In this document: in pieces, positions 1 to 11,400 of the stretch
Layout: the number at the start of each line of letters is the position of its first letter
How positions within the stretch are numbered: position 1 is the stretch's first letter
Assembly: GCF_964204865.1 (NCBI RefSeq)
Contig: NC_135251.1
Span: 30,356,943-30,420,942 of the forward strand
Length of the DNA stretch: 64,000 nucleotides
Reading direction: 5' to 3'
Origin: Styela clava
Taxonomy: Eukaryota; Chordata; Ascidiacea; Stolidobranchia; Styelidae
Program-made: the position numbers and the translations under genes
The notes under the pieces: model-generated
Databases searched by the model: none
What the model was told of the DNA's origin: nothing
The model's input: only the letters and a program-made list of their open reading frames with translations

Positions 1-729
1 ACATTGAAAATGAGAATAGAATCATACACAAGTCTCTTCCGCACTCCAACTTTTTATTATTAGAAGTCGCTTCGAACAAGGTTGCATGCAGCCCCAAAAT
101 CGCGCAAGGCCATGGAAAACCATTAAATAACGGCCACACGCAACCTCTAAAATGTAAGAAGCTACAGAAAAGTAGGCAGGTACACACAATAAACATCCAG
201 CATTCAACATCTTGCACAGAAAACAACAATCCAAAGGGCGTCTGCGCATATTCAATGAGACGCGCAGCCATCTAACCCAAAATGTGGGTAACAAATTGAT
301 TATTACATAACATAAACGCATCATTTCAAATTAAACACGTTGCGTATAATAAAAATAGATCGTACCTCGTTTCTACAAAAGCTTTGTACGCAAAACATAA
401 ACAAGTCATCCATGTTTCTAAGACAAAATAAGTACGTAACTCAAAAATAAGCACTTTTCTTAGAAATAAGCACATCGTTACAAGACACACACTAGAAAAT
501 AAGCACAAATCTTAGAAATAAGCACGGTATGGCAACCCTAACTATAGTCCTCTTGTTGAGTAGAAATTGCTTGCCATGGCTGAAGCCTGCGCAAAAATGT
601 GTAAGTTGATGTAATTTTTCACAACTTCAATGAAATTAAAGCCCATAGTTTACGTTTGGGCTGCTTTTGAAGGTCTATTCGGGGTGACGAGCATCCATTT
701 TGTTTCTTCGGTTGAGCCAATACGTAGAT
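1..729. other. No gene seen; short AAATAAGCAC repeats
   Basis: I see no gene here. Positions 420-540 hold four imperfect direct copies of a motif centred on AAATAAGCAC (near 445, 464, 497 and 516), followed by GGTATGGCAACCCTAAC. A related stretch occurs at about 8010-8040, which suggests that this is the edge of a dispersed repeat. Confidence 0.4.
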
Positions 730-1119
730 CAGTGTTTCTCACAATGTGCGAACTCCTACCTTATTTTACACGCTTCCACCGAATCCCAACAATTTTACCA
801 TTAAAAGTTAATTTTTGCAAGGTTTTAAAAATGCAAAAATATTCATTTCCTTGAGTATGAAGTTGCGTTACTATTTAGCATGGGTCTAGGACTCTAGTTT
901 TTAATGTTACATTTTGATGACATACACTGCCACAGGAATATGTCTCGCCAACCCTCTGGATGCGTCTCTTGTTTTTATCAATGTGAGGCAACTCACCGTT
1001 CGCGGGCCAATTACGGCCACCAGCCGAAATCATTCGGCCTGAGACGTAGCAATTAGTTTTTACACGAATACGGTCTTTTTATGTTTCTGGAGCTATAAAT
1101 TAAATCAGGAAAATTAAAT

Positions 1120-1440
1120 TACTTGTTGCATATTTCAGATTCCTAATATTAAAACTTGAATAAATTCATTGTTTTACTTTTGGATTATGCCTAATTTCAA
1201 CCATTTGAAAATGAGTTCTGAAACTTCCATTTCTTTGTAAAAAGGCCATAGATATCAAATAAAGTGTTTGAATGCAGTTCAATAAAACGAGTTTTTTTTC
1301 AATCACCAAACTGTTAAATGCATCCAATAATACAACAGAACCAACATTTCTAACAAGTAAAATGTCTAATTCCGGTCAGAGGCAAATAATTTATTTTTTC
1401 GAATACACCCTGAAAAATGTTTTGTAATCCAAAATATATT
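1120..1440 (+). repeat. Fragment of the TA-flanked 0.9 kb repeat family
   Basis: This stretch aligns by eye with 46760-46990 in the same orientation: both share a run around GAGTTCTGAAACTTCCATTTC and a following TCCAATA...ACA block. 46424-47300 is itself a reverse-oriented copy of the element at 11401-12301, so this is a third, partial member. No coding capacity is seen. Confidence 0.5.
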
Positions 1441-1689
1441 TCATTTTATTTCATTTCAAATATTGGGTGACATTTTCGTCAGGCACAATCTCAAATCACC
1501 CCTTTTACTGATGGCAAGGCGATTTCGTTGTTCTGATAACAATAGTGTCACGGCTGAAATCTCTTTTTTCACCATATAAGAGGTCGGAAATAAAAGTTCT
1601 ACCTCTTCAAAAATCGCCGGGTACTTGCCTGATGACCTGCACCGAAATACATCATAACGATCTTCGGGAAAATTCATCTTCAATTCCTC

Positions 1690-1804
1690 ATCATGTGCCA
1701 CGGCCTCCAGTCCGGTTACCAGTCCATAGAATTGATCAGTCATTTATTTGTTTCATACCATGGACTTGATAGTGGGAGAAGCCGTAACCGGCCATCGGCT
1801 GCGC
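1690..1804 (-). repeat. tRNA-derived SINE fragment, split by a hAT (part 1)
   Basis: The sequence matches the body of the SINE copies at 40341-40686 and 44010-44350 in reverse orientation: GTGCCACGGCCTCCAGTCCGGTTACC, then CATGGACTTGATAGTGG and AAGCCGTAACCGGCCA (quoted here in separate pieces). It stops exactly where the hAT starting at 1805 begins. About 20 bp of matching SINE resumes at 2590-2612, so one SINE was cut in two. Confidence 0.7.
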
Positions 1805-2589
1805 CAGGGGTCGGCAACCATTTGTCGCTCGCGGGCCAAAATTGCAAATGAGTTGCAAGTCTTGGCTGACCGCACATATTTTTTTAAAGTTAGAACCGGA
1901 ACAGCGCGAGAAGACTGCGACAATTCGTGATCTTAACTAAGTCGTCTTATTAAAAGAAAAAAATTACAAATGACATTTAACGTGACACTGTCTTGTTGCT
2001 GCATCACGCTTGATAGCTTTTTGACGGCACACTGAATGAAGCCAAGAATTTTCTAAATGGGCATCACTAATCCGAGTTATCTGCTTGTTCTTTGTAACGT
2101 TCATTTTCGAGAATAGTTGCTCGCATGACGCATATGTACTTCCAAACATCAAAGTAAATTTTTTCGCATGGTTTGTCAAATTTTGATTTTCATTAAGAAG
2201 ATACATTTTTATAAAAATCAAGCAGTGATGCATCTCTCAAATAGAATATGAATTTTATTTCCTCATTGCATTGCATCTCGAGAAGCCCCATTTGAATATT
2301 TAATGCGCTATTGAAACCCTGCACTCAGCATCAACTTTTCTGCGTGTTGCCTTTTGTCTAATTATAATTAAATTGTCGGATCGTTAGGCAAGTAGCTTGT
2401 CACTACACTGTTAGGTTATAATATAATTTAATCTAAACGCGTCTCACAATAAATTCTGTTACGTCAAAAATATAATCTACTCCTCGAGCGTAGATTATAA
2501 AATTAATTCATTGTCAAAACGCCGTTTTGTCGCTAGAATTCAGTGAAGCGCCGCGGGCCGGATCTGGCCCGCGAAACGTAGGTTGCCTG
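1805..2589 (-). mobile_element. hAT element with transposase C-terminus, inserted in a SINE
   Basis: The left end is CAGGGGTCGGCAACC and the right end is GGTTGCCTG, the inverse of CAGGCAACC (a short internal deletion of the same terminus). Flanking 8-mers are GGCTGCGC (1797-1804) and GGCTACGC (2590-2597), seven of eight identical. The minus strand at 1964-2233 encodes a hAT dimerisation domain remnant: KKFTLMFGSTYASCEQLFSK, then MNVTKNKQITRISDAHLENS. The rest of the transposase is absent, so this is a deletion derivative. The same family recurs in opposite orientation at 8034-8870. Confidence 0.8.
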
Positions 2590-2612
2590 GGCTACGCAAA
2601 TTACCTCACGAC
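2590..2612 (-). repeat. SINE fragment, split by a hAT (part 2)
   Basis: After the hAT target duplication the sequence continues like the SINE head in reverse orientation (GCTACGCAAATTACCTCACG against GCTTACGCGAATCACCCAAC in the copy at 44.2 kb). It restores continuity with 1690-1804. Confidence 0.55.
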
Positions 2613-2689
2613 GATATCGCCCACTTTGGGAATCACTGGTATAGATAGCAAAATAACAACAACTAACTACTAATTTTAAACTTTAGTTA

Positions 2690-4095
2690 TGTCCTCATCA
2701 GCGAAGAAAAGAATGTATGATGAATCCTACATCCAGTATGAATTCACTGCCATTGAGAAAATTTGGCACGATTTTCCATTGTTTGTTATATGCTGCAAGG
2801 TTTTATCCGTGAAGTGCATGAAGCCTACCCTTCTCATACGTCATTGAGCAGTTGTCACACAAATCCTAAAAGTAATGATTTCTTCAAGCAAAGAAAAGTT
2901 GAATTGAAGCGAGCTCGCCTTGATTGTTCAGGGTATTTTAGTCAACAAAATGAAACCGGGCTTCGTTCATCCTACATGGTCATCCTAAATCACTGAGAAT
3001 TGCGAAAGAAAAAAAAAACCTCACAATATTGCAGATAAATTGATCGTCTCTTGCTGTAAAGATATAATTTGCTGTGTTGTTGGTTGTAATGCTGAGAAGA
3101 AGGTTGCATCAATACCCCTCTCAAACGATACAGTTCGTTGATGAATAGTAGATATGTGAGATGATGTCAAACAACAAGTGATTGCTGAATTAAACACGGC
3201 ACCTGCAAGAAAACTTGCAATGAATCAACTGATGAGGCTGCTTGTGCTCAACTACTGGTATTTGTACGATACGTCAGTGGTGAAGTTTTCTAAGAAGAAT
3301 TCTAAGACAAGGCATCTTCATTGTATGCTTCATATATGTTGCTCTGGCATGGGTTAAGATTAGTACTTGATGATGTTGTGCATATATATGATAAATACCA
3401 TCAAATCAAGTTCCCTAAATACGCGGCTGTTTTCCTCACTGCGTCAAGAATTAGGAAGTGATTAAGAAGCGTTACTGTATCACACTGAAGTCTGCTGGTT
3501 ATCTAGAAGGAGATGATGAGTGAAGTAGAATCACTAAAGGGGGAACCTTGTGAATTCTTCAAACGTGAAAACAAGACAAGGTCACTTTAGTCCATTGAGA
3601 AACTGTCAGATAGCCAGTTGCCTCAGAAGCTGGCTTACCTTCCTTATATATTATCGACGCTCAACTTATTGAACTTGTCTTTCCAAGGCCGTTTTGATAC
3701 AATGGTTGATTTCATGGACAAACTAAGGGCATTTATCATGAAGCTCGATCCCAGGGAAAAAAAGGTCAAAGATAGAAATCTGAGCATGTTTGAAAACTTT
3801 GATGAGGCACTTAATAAAAACAATGGAAATTTAGATGTGGTGCAATCTCTTCCAGATAACATTCGAGAAGAATTCATAGAACGAGTGAATGACTCTGTGC
3901 AAAAGATGCATCTGAAATACTCACCCTGACCCAGTTTTGAACGAAGGTGAGTGTGAGTTACCCTGTTGTATCTGATGTTGTTCTGCACTCTTCGTTGGTG
4001 TTCCCCAGTACTTACCTGTGCGAGCAAGGATTTTTAACGCTGTTAAATCTGAAAAGTAAACATCGATCACGGCTGTTTTGGCGAATATATTATTG
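2690..4095 (+). pseudogene. hAT transposase pseudogene (ZBED5/SCAND3-like)
   Basis: A broken coding sequence runs through several frames. In order I read an N-terminus (MSSSAKKRMYDESYIQYEFT), a BED-finger-like CC...C..H segment, KSNDFFKQRK with ARLDCSGYFSQQNETG, ASIPLSNDTV near 3107-3136, TEVCWLSRRR near 3485, then LAYLPYILSTLNLLNLSFQG and MVDFMDKLRAFIMKLDPREK at 3630-3765, and finally CEQGFLTLLNLKSKHRSRL near 4019-4075, the hAT C-terminal dimerisation motif. These are in the order expected for ZBED5/SCAND3-type hAT transposases. Many stops and frameshifts break it, so it is dead. The longest open piece is 3618-3929. I could not find convincing terminal repeats around it. Confidence 0.85.
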
Positions 4096-4429
4096 TGAGA
4101 CAAGTGTAGACTAATGTATATGAACCTAAAACTAGGGACGTCGATAACATGAAAATAAAACAAGAACGAAATGTAATAAACAATACGTATTTATGCCAAT
4201 GTAACCGTGTCTAATCATTCTTTGCGCTAGAAAGAATTTGCTCCATAAGTTCTTTATTCTTAGAAACCATGTTTCATCTCACTCCTAGGTTGTATTTTGA
4301 TTCAAGTTACACAAACTGATCTTTGCCGGTAGGGTATTGTTTTGTCGTTGTGGCAAATAATTTGCTGTTAATATATCTTGAATGCGCTGTAGCAGTCAAT
4401 GGGATTCTAATATCATTTCTAGCAATTCA

Positions 4430-4630
4430 ATCATTCGAATTGACCAATGACATTAAACAACATGATGCGCAACTCCGCCATTTTTGGCCGAAGATCGTAT
4501 CCGATAGCACGCTCCAATGCACATACTTGACGAGACGAAAACGAGCGGATGTGTGCTGCTTTCAAGGAATAGCACGAATGGTGTTCGTGCCTGCTTTGAC
4601 AGTTGTTGTCGATTTTAATGATATTTTATA
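4430..4630. repeat. Inverted-repeat partner of 7750-7985
   Basis: The stretch ATTGACCAATGACATTAAAC...CGCTCCAATGCACATA is the reverse complement, with divergence, of 7860-7970. The two lie about 3.3 kb apart. I cannot assign the family. The ORF at 4323-4631 has no recognisable product. Confidence 0.5.
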
Positions 4631-5751
4631 AAGTTGAGGTAGAAAGAAATTGGAAAAAGGTAAGGTAAATACTATTGTTGTATATCACACCCGGGCATCG
4701 CACTGTTTAGTACATGTGGGAAAGCCAGCTTTTGTCAAATACTACGAAGTTATTAATTCAGTACGGTACGTAGTTGTCCATTTGCCGAAATTGCATACTT
4801 ACTTACCCCTTATGGTTTCAAATAGTTCATGCACCTTCAGTTAGATTTTTTAATCAGTGAGGATATATACTCATTGCTGTAACATACTATTGCTCAATAA
4901 CTTTTATTTGCGTATTGAATCAAAGGGTTAACAAGTTCACCTAACATTTTACTCATACCGGTCTATATTGTATAGTCTGATCTCTCAAGTATAAGAATGC
5001 TTGTAATTTTTGACTAAACACTTTTATTAGTTGGTTTATATACCAAATTCAGTAAAACATATTTTACATAGACATGAGATATTGAATTTATTAGCTTTTC
5101 CATTCTAAATCATATAGACTGCTTTATTTATTCTTAACGAAAATTAATAAATCTCCTCTCTTTCTTCAGATGTGAATGTTGTGGAAAAACCTGTCTAGCA
5201 TTGTGAGACTCCTGCAGCACAAGCGGCAATAGCAAAAATAGTAAGTATATAAATCAAGAAATTAAGCCGACATAAAGCAAAACTTTCAACTATTCGTCTA
5301 ATCTCAATTTCCTATTATTTATTCACAGAACAACTGTAGCAGAAGGGGAGATATCAGAAGTCTGGCGACAGATCAGTGACAGTCTGATTCCAAGAAATAT
5401 AATTAGAATACTCCATAAATGTTTGCAATAGAAGAACAACCTATGGAGGCATGCAAATGCATTCGACCCTCCGGTAGAGTTGTGTATTGCCCCTACATCC
5501 TGCAAGGCTTGAGGAAAATAACTAAAAATTCCAATGCGTAAGATTGCATAAGCGGTCTTATTTGTGAAAAAGCACAAAACATGCCAGGCATACTTAAAAC
5601 AGCTTTGAAAAATGAGGATTTCGGGTCACTCACTACACCTGTGTTATATTTGGTCCATCAACTTTTGGTAGTACTGTAGAAGAAATTCAGGAAAGGGTAT
5701 AATCATGATTCATGATAAAATACTGGTATATATTTTGGACAACTTCAATCT

Positions 5752-6919
5752 AGACCAAACTCGCGGCCCCAGAGAACTTCCAGTGCGGCCTCGAACGCTT
5801 AATAATAATTGTAAAAGTATTTTGGAAGTTTTTTTTATCTAAATGTAACAGATTTTTCAAACTTTTTAAAGTGAAATTGAATATTCACACAGAAAACAAT
5901 TTACTGAAAGTAGTTTCAAAAAATTGATTTTTTTTGTTCACATTTTAACCCATTTAAGAATACACATCAAGCTAGCAAAAGAATACTTGAATAAAACACT
6001 TGAGTGATTAAATTAAACGCAAAGTACATGAAGAAGGTGGCATTTTCGAAGAAAATCGGAGTTGCAATATTTCTGCATTTCACAAAATTCTCTGAAGCAC
6101 ATTGTTTAATTTGTCATATTTCCATCAGTACAATGAAAAAACACAATAAGCTTAGCAGCCAATATGACAAATTCGAAGACCAACTTCGAACAGAAAATTT
6201 CCATATGTTTGTATATTAATATAATTATACAACTTTTTTGTTACTAAATATAAATAATAATTCAAGCAATCCTATGCCATGCAATGTGGCGCGAAATGTC
6301 TTGTTGAAAAAATCTGTCATTTGTTTTTTTACTGATCTATACATGAAATGATAAAAGTAACTTTTTTGCATTACTGGAATTAATTAAACATTCGCAAAGA
6401 TCCAGATTAACCCATGATCATGTGACCTCGTTAGTTAGAGTTGGTACTATAAAATTATTTCATCCTGGCCTTAGTATGCTGGTGACACAAAAAAGATGCC
6501 AAACGTCAGGACAAATGTAATTAAAAAACATTGAGTTTATATTGTAGTATTTTTGTTAATTTTAGGTTCATATATTTAGATTAAGTCATTTTTTTAGTGT
6601 ATGTATTATTCTTTCCTTATCCAAAGCTTGTTCAAAAATGATTTTGATGGTTGTACATAGAATTTTATGATTTTTTGTAATAAATACAGTAACTTGCAAT
6701 AATAGTGGAATGAAAATAATAACATGAAATTGCATTTGAAAATTAAAGAAAATAATAAAACTTAATCCAACTGTTTAGTTGCATCCTAATATATGTCACA
6801 AACTAAAACTATCTTGAAAATATCTTTCAAGTATACATTATCAAAAACTGTTTGCGGCCCTTTTTACAATTTCCAACATGCAATGCGGCTCTCGAAAACC
6901 CATAGGTGTGACACCACTG
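5752..6919. mobile_element. Probable non-autonomous hAT-like element
   Basis: The right end reads as the inverse of CAGTGGTGTCACACCTATGG, followed inward by GGCCGCA-type sequence typical of hAT ends. The left side (CTCGCGGCCCCAGAG, then GTGCGGCCTCG) looks like the inverse subterminal region with the extreme tip lost. No transposase is seen inside; the interior is AT-rich. Confidence 0.4.
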
Positions 6920-7749
6920 ATCTATTCTAGACAATTCAAGCATTGCTTTGGGAAATAATATCACTTCAATTAAATTGAAAAAAATCTTGCCGTATTAAAT
7001 ACAAAATCGTTGCTGTCATAAAGGTAAACCAATTCAGCCACTGGGAATATATTGGCCTTCACAAAGCAATGGAGGCAAAATTGAGAGTTCATGAGCTATG
7101 AACTTTTGTTCTTTTCTTTGTCTTGAACTTTTCATACTCCACAGCCCCTATTAATTTTATTTTTAATTACCATGTGATGGTCATACATATCTTTAACTTG
7201 TATTTTCTGTAATGATGTATTATCTCAATGTGTCAAACTTTTAATTAGTGTGCATATTTTGCTTCCAGATGACATAAATGTATTGTCTTGTTCATTACCT
7301 CAGCTTGGAGTATTGACAAGAAAAAGGTGCCAGTAAATTCTTTGTTATAATCAGAATTCACAATTAATAGGAATTATAAACAGCCACCAATCAATGAGAA
7401 TTACATGCGAAATCCCTCACAATAAATTTGTCCAAAAAATTCACCTACTAAGGCAAGTTCGATAGGTGCAAACTTTGTGTTATGGAATTGTATCACAGCA
7501 CCGTTAAGAGAAGTAAAAACAGTTTTGCTGTTTTGTATGACACCCTCTTTAAATGAAATTTCAATGTTTAAGCGCAAACATTCAAATTACTACCTTTGAA
7601 CTTTGTCATTATCTGCAAAATGTCCCACACAAATCTTTACGCTATCGCGTTTGTAATCTTCTCTGATAAAAAAAAAGTCTATGATGTCCATTTTACTCTT
7701 TACAGCTTGTATGTCATTCCAGCTTTCCAAGTGAGCAAAACTTCTTAGA

Positions 7750-7985
7750 TATAGAGATTATTTTCCTACGTTACAGGCGCAAAAAGGCAGGTACTAAACG
7801 TAAAGAGGACGCCGATTAGCAAAAGCAAGCGGAAAACGGTCGCGAAAGGCGACGAGAAATATGTGCATTGGAGCGTATCATGAAATACAATCTTTCGCAT
7901 GTAGTCTTATGGAGTGACGTCAGAGTTGCCTATCATGTTGTTTAATGTCATTGAATTGACCAATCTACGTTTCGTAGAAATAAGG
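7750..7985. repeat. Inverted-repeat partner of 4430-4630
   Basis: It shares TGTGCATTGGAGCGT and ATGTTGTTTAATGTCATTG, reverse-complemented, with 4430-4630. There is no coding capacity. Otherwise 6920-8030 shows nothing I can assign. Confidence 0.5.
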
Positions 7986-8033
7986 ATAAAAATATTTTCT
8001 AGGACGAAATCCTTTAAAATAAGAACGTTATGG

Positions 8034-8373
8034 CAGCCCTGATTATAACTCAACAAGTATATAATTCACAATTACTCGTTTAATGAGTCTATTTTTTAAT
8101 TATATTTAGACAAATGGCAAAAAACGCAGAAAAGTTGATGTTAAGTGCAAAGGGTTCAATGGCGCAGAAAACATTCAAATGGAATTTTTTGAGATGCAAT
8201 GACAGCCCTGATTATAACCCAACAAGTATATAATTCACAATTACTAGTTTAATGAGTCTATAATTTAATTATAATTTGACAAATGGCAATAAAACGCAAA
8301 AAAGTTGATGTTAAATGCAAAGGGTTCAATGGCGCAAAAAATATTCAAATGGAATTTTTTGAGATGCAATGCT
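8034..8373 (+). repeat. 169-bp tandem duplication inside hAT remnant
   Basis: CAGCCCTGATTATAACTCAA at 8034 recurs as CAGCCCTGATTATAACCCAA at 8203. The two units stay alignable with few changes through GGAATTTTTTGAGATGCAAT, about 169 bp apart, so this is a fairly recent local duplication. Confidence 0.85.
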
Positions 8374-8870
8374 GAAATAATCTACGGTATATTCTATTCA
8401 AGAGATGTATCACTGCTTGATTTTTATAAAAAGTATCTTTTTGGAGAAAAACTCTATCCTAACTTGACATACCATGCGGAAAAATTCACATCGATGTTTG
8501 AAAGTACATATGCATGCAAACAATAATTTCCGGAAATGAACATTACTGAGAACTCGGATCAGTGGTCCCCATTTATTAAATGTTTTAATCTTGGCTTCAT
8601 CCAGTGTCTCATTTAGAAAAAGTTTCCCATTAAGTGATGTCGAGCATGATGCAACAAAAGGTGTCACCTTAAATGTCATTTGTGATTTTTTTTCTTCAAG
8701 TAAGACGACTAATTTGAGTTCACGAGTCGCGCAGTCTTCGAGCGCTACTCTGATCCGTGTGAATAATTGTGATTCATCGGTCATCCGTTCGGTTTTTACC
8801 CCCCAAAAATTTATGCGGCCCGCCAAGACTTGCAACCATTAATTTTGACCCACGAGCGACAAAAGGTGAG
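8034..8870 (+). mobile_element. hAT remnant with internal tandem duplication
   Basis: Same family as 1805-2589, opposite orientation. At 8385-8560 the plus strand encodes SLLDFYKKYLFGEKLYPNLT, then HAEKFTSMFESTYAC and, after a frame break, FPEMNIT: the C-terminal hAT dimerisation region. The subterminal region at 8800-8870 matches 1815-1900 in reverse (TTGTCGCTCG, AGACTTGCAA, CGGCC/CGGCCCGC). The true tips are gone. 8034-8202 and 8203-8373 are a direct duplication (see separate entry). Confidence 0.7.
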
Positions 8871-9708
8871 CAGCAGTAATGACTGACTGCCCTCTTCCGT
8901 CAGTATGCTCGTCTGCTCATTGTGTGATTTAGCGCAGTCGATAACGCTTTAAACAGGTGTCACGCGCGCCTATTTGCTTTTCTGTTCGTTGCAGCAATTT
9001 ACATTAGTTTCTCTCTTAAAATGTTGGCGCCCTATTTTGTTATCTGTTCAGAAATTTACAAAACGCTCTCAAGATCCCAAGCAAGAATTATTTCAGGCAT
9101 GTAGTAATTTTGATGACCCCAATAGAATTATTGAACTGTAATCTGAAGACATTATTAAGAAGGCAGTCAGATCGGGATCAGAATTGGTGAGAAGTGGAAT
9201 GTACCCTTCTCATGAGACAGGCCAAAAAAATTATATCTGGAGAGAGTGTGAAAAGAGATGGTTTATCAGAAATGGAAAGAATAATGAATGAAATCGTAAA
9301 CATACTAAAGACCGCACTTTCAGAACGCTCAGGGTACTTTCGTAGGCTCGCTTACAAGTTTTCCTATTTAGTAAAGATGGACTCAATTGATGTTGAAGAG
9401 ATTGAAAGAAAACCTTGAAACGACAGAATTTTTCAGCCATTCTGAGACTGATGTAAACTCATCTTTCCTCTATACGAAAAAATCGTTGATTGCTCTATGC
9501 TTTTCCAAAGTGGTTATAGAGTTTTTTCAAAAAAATGCAAAAGATTTTCTTGCTTTATTAGTTAAGCTTGACTGGGATGGTTTTCCAACTTTGTGCATTG
9601 CATATATCGTTGTTACGTTGTTATATCGCCTTGTTACATTGTTTGTCAAGTAATAATTCTGGCATGCAGGGCCGAATCATGCCTTTCAGGGACCCTAGCA
9701 CTTTACGT

Positions 9709-9729
9709 TATATATATATATATATATAA
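9709..9729. repeat. (TA)n microsatellite
   Basis: A short uninterrupted TA run of about 21 bp. The surrounding region 8871-9860 has no gene I can recognise; small ORFs at 9194-9653 have no family resemblance I can name. Confidence 0.8.
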
Positions 9730-10327
9730 TGAAATCAGTGCTCCATGTTATCTGAAAATGAATAATTAGTTTCAGTATGGATATTTCCCAGAGTATCGAT
9801 ATCTTTGTTTATTTCCTTAACAATGACCAATCAGCTATTGTTATTTGTGTAATCACTCTTTAGGGCCGGATTTAAGTGCCATTTGTGTGGCCCATTTTTT
9901 AACAATGACGTCACAATAATCCATTACAGTGTAATAACAGACATTTAACGGATATGTAAAACTGTGATATGACGTCATGAACAAAATTTCAAATTGCGTG
10001 AAATACAAAATTTTTACTACAGGTAACATACGCACGCTAACGTAACCACCCAAGTAAATTGGATAGTAAGTTGAATTTAAAAACATTTTAACAAACTCAA
10101 GCTGTGATAAAATTTCATGGCACCAGAAATCAGACGTCAAAATACCCCTTTATAGTCGCGAGAGGAGGGAAGACATGACTCATAAATACAATTTGATACT
10201 GATAAAATAAAATAAGCTTTGCATATTTTAAAACAAACGAGTCTATACGATAAAAGTGTCAGAAATATAATAATGATTAAATTTGTTGTTACTGAGATAA
10301 ATTAGTATATATACTGTAGCTATATAT

Positions 10328-11021
10328 TAGGGCTGGGAATGGGTAACCGGTTAATCGCTCAACCGATTTTAGATGGTTAACGGTTAGGATTTATTTTAAC
10401 CGTAACTGACATCTCGGGTACAATAATCGTTATAATGTACAAGTTCTTCAAAAATGATTACGTAATCACAGATTTAACTTCTGTGGCGTTTAATTAAAAG
10501 AATATCACTAACTGTATTGGTAGGAACTCAATTAATGTAAAAAATAATTGAAGTACCAAGATTGCTGATTATGAAAATGATATATTCAGAATCAGTCTTC
10601 GGTTGAAATATATTGTTCAAGATTTTATTGCAAAATCGTATACTCAATGTCTCAAACAAGTGCGCAGTTGATGTTGTTTTTCTTCATGATATGATATCTC
10701 AAAGTAGAATTTGCACATCGAACACTAAGAATTTGTCACATAAATGACATTTAATAACGAAATCGGGTTTTACTAAAATACTACCATATGTTGGAAGGAA
10801 CCACGCTGCATATCTCTTGCAGCAGAGCGATCATGAAACTATCTCGAGTTGTGAATATTTCTGAGTGATACCGGGATAATATCAAGCGAAATGGCTTTGT
10901 AACCATTGTGACGTAAGAAGCTGAAATTATAAGTTATTACGAGAAACGTCACGTCGCGGTTAACCGGTTAATTTTACCCGGTTCACGGTTATATATTTTT
11001 TCTCTGAAATTCCCTACCCTG
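10328..11021. mobile_element. Short hAT-like element with AACCGGTTAA repeats
   Basis: The left end is TAGGGCTGGGAAT and the right end is the inverse of CAGGGTAGGGAAT. Flanking 8-mers are CTATATAT (10320-10327) and CTATATTT (11022-11029), seven of eight identical, as for a hAT insertion. Both subterminal regions carry the palindrome-like AACCGGTTAA with further AACCG/CGGTTA motifs, which could be transposase-binding sites (inference). There is no coding capacity. Confidence 0.65.
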
Positions 11022-11400
11022 CTATATTTCTATGCTTTCTCGGCTTTATCCAAATATAAAGACATTATTACGTTAAAACTGTTCAAGAGGGGTAGAGTTT
11101 TTAAATTTAGACAAATTTTATCTATTCTATAGTATATAATTATAATGTTTAATTTTTTACCCATTCAAACGATAAATATTTTGGGCAAGGATTATCAATC
11201 TGATTAAAAAATTGAACAAATATCAGTTTTACGAAATTTCAAACCGGGCTTATTATGGAACGAGCCTTTACAGTTTAAAAACGATTTGAAAATGATTAAT
11301 ATGTATTTCAAAATGGAATGCCGAAGTCCGTTACATTGACTAATAGTAAATCCGACACTGCCAATCAGACATTTCTTCCGCTCAGACCGATATCCAGGTA

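Larger units (their letters stand above)
730..2638 (-). mobile_element. Outer hAT element, decayed, with nested insertions
   Basis: The left end reads CAGTGTTTCTCACAATGTGC. The right end is the inverse of CAGTGATTCCCAAAGTGGGC, so the two termini match with a few differences. The flanking 8-mers are ACGTAGAT (722-729) and GTATAGAT (2639-2646), identical at five of eight sites with three transitions, as expected of an old hAT target duplication. Inside, the minus strand at about 1456-1650 encodes a hAT C-terminal dimerisation segment of ZBED5/SCAND3 type (SEQRNRL, then KRGDLRLCLTKMSPNI). A SINE fragment and a second hAT lie within it. Pairing of these two ends is an inference; the transposase remnant is seen directly. 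Confidence 0.55.

Noticed and set aside
3644-4027. 127-residue minus-strand ORF
   Set aside because: Antisense to the recognisable hAT transposase fossil.
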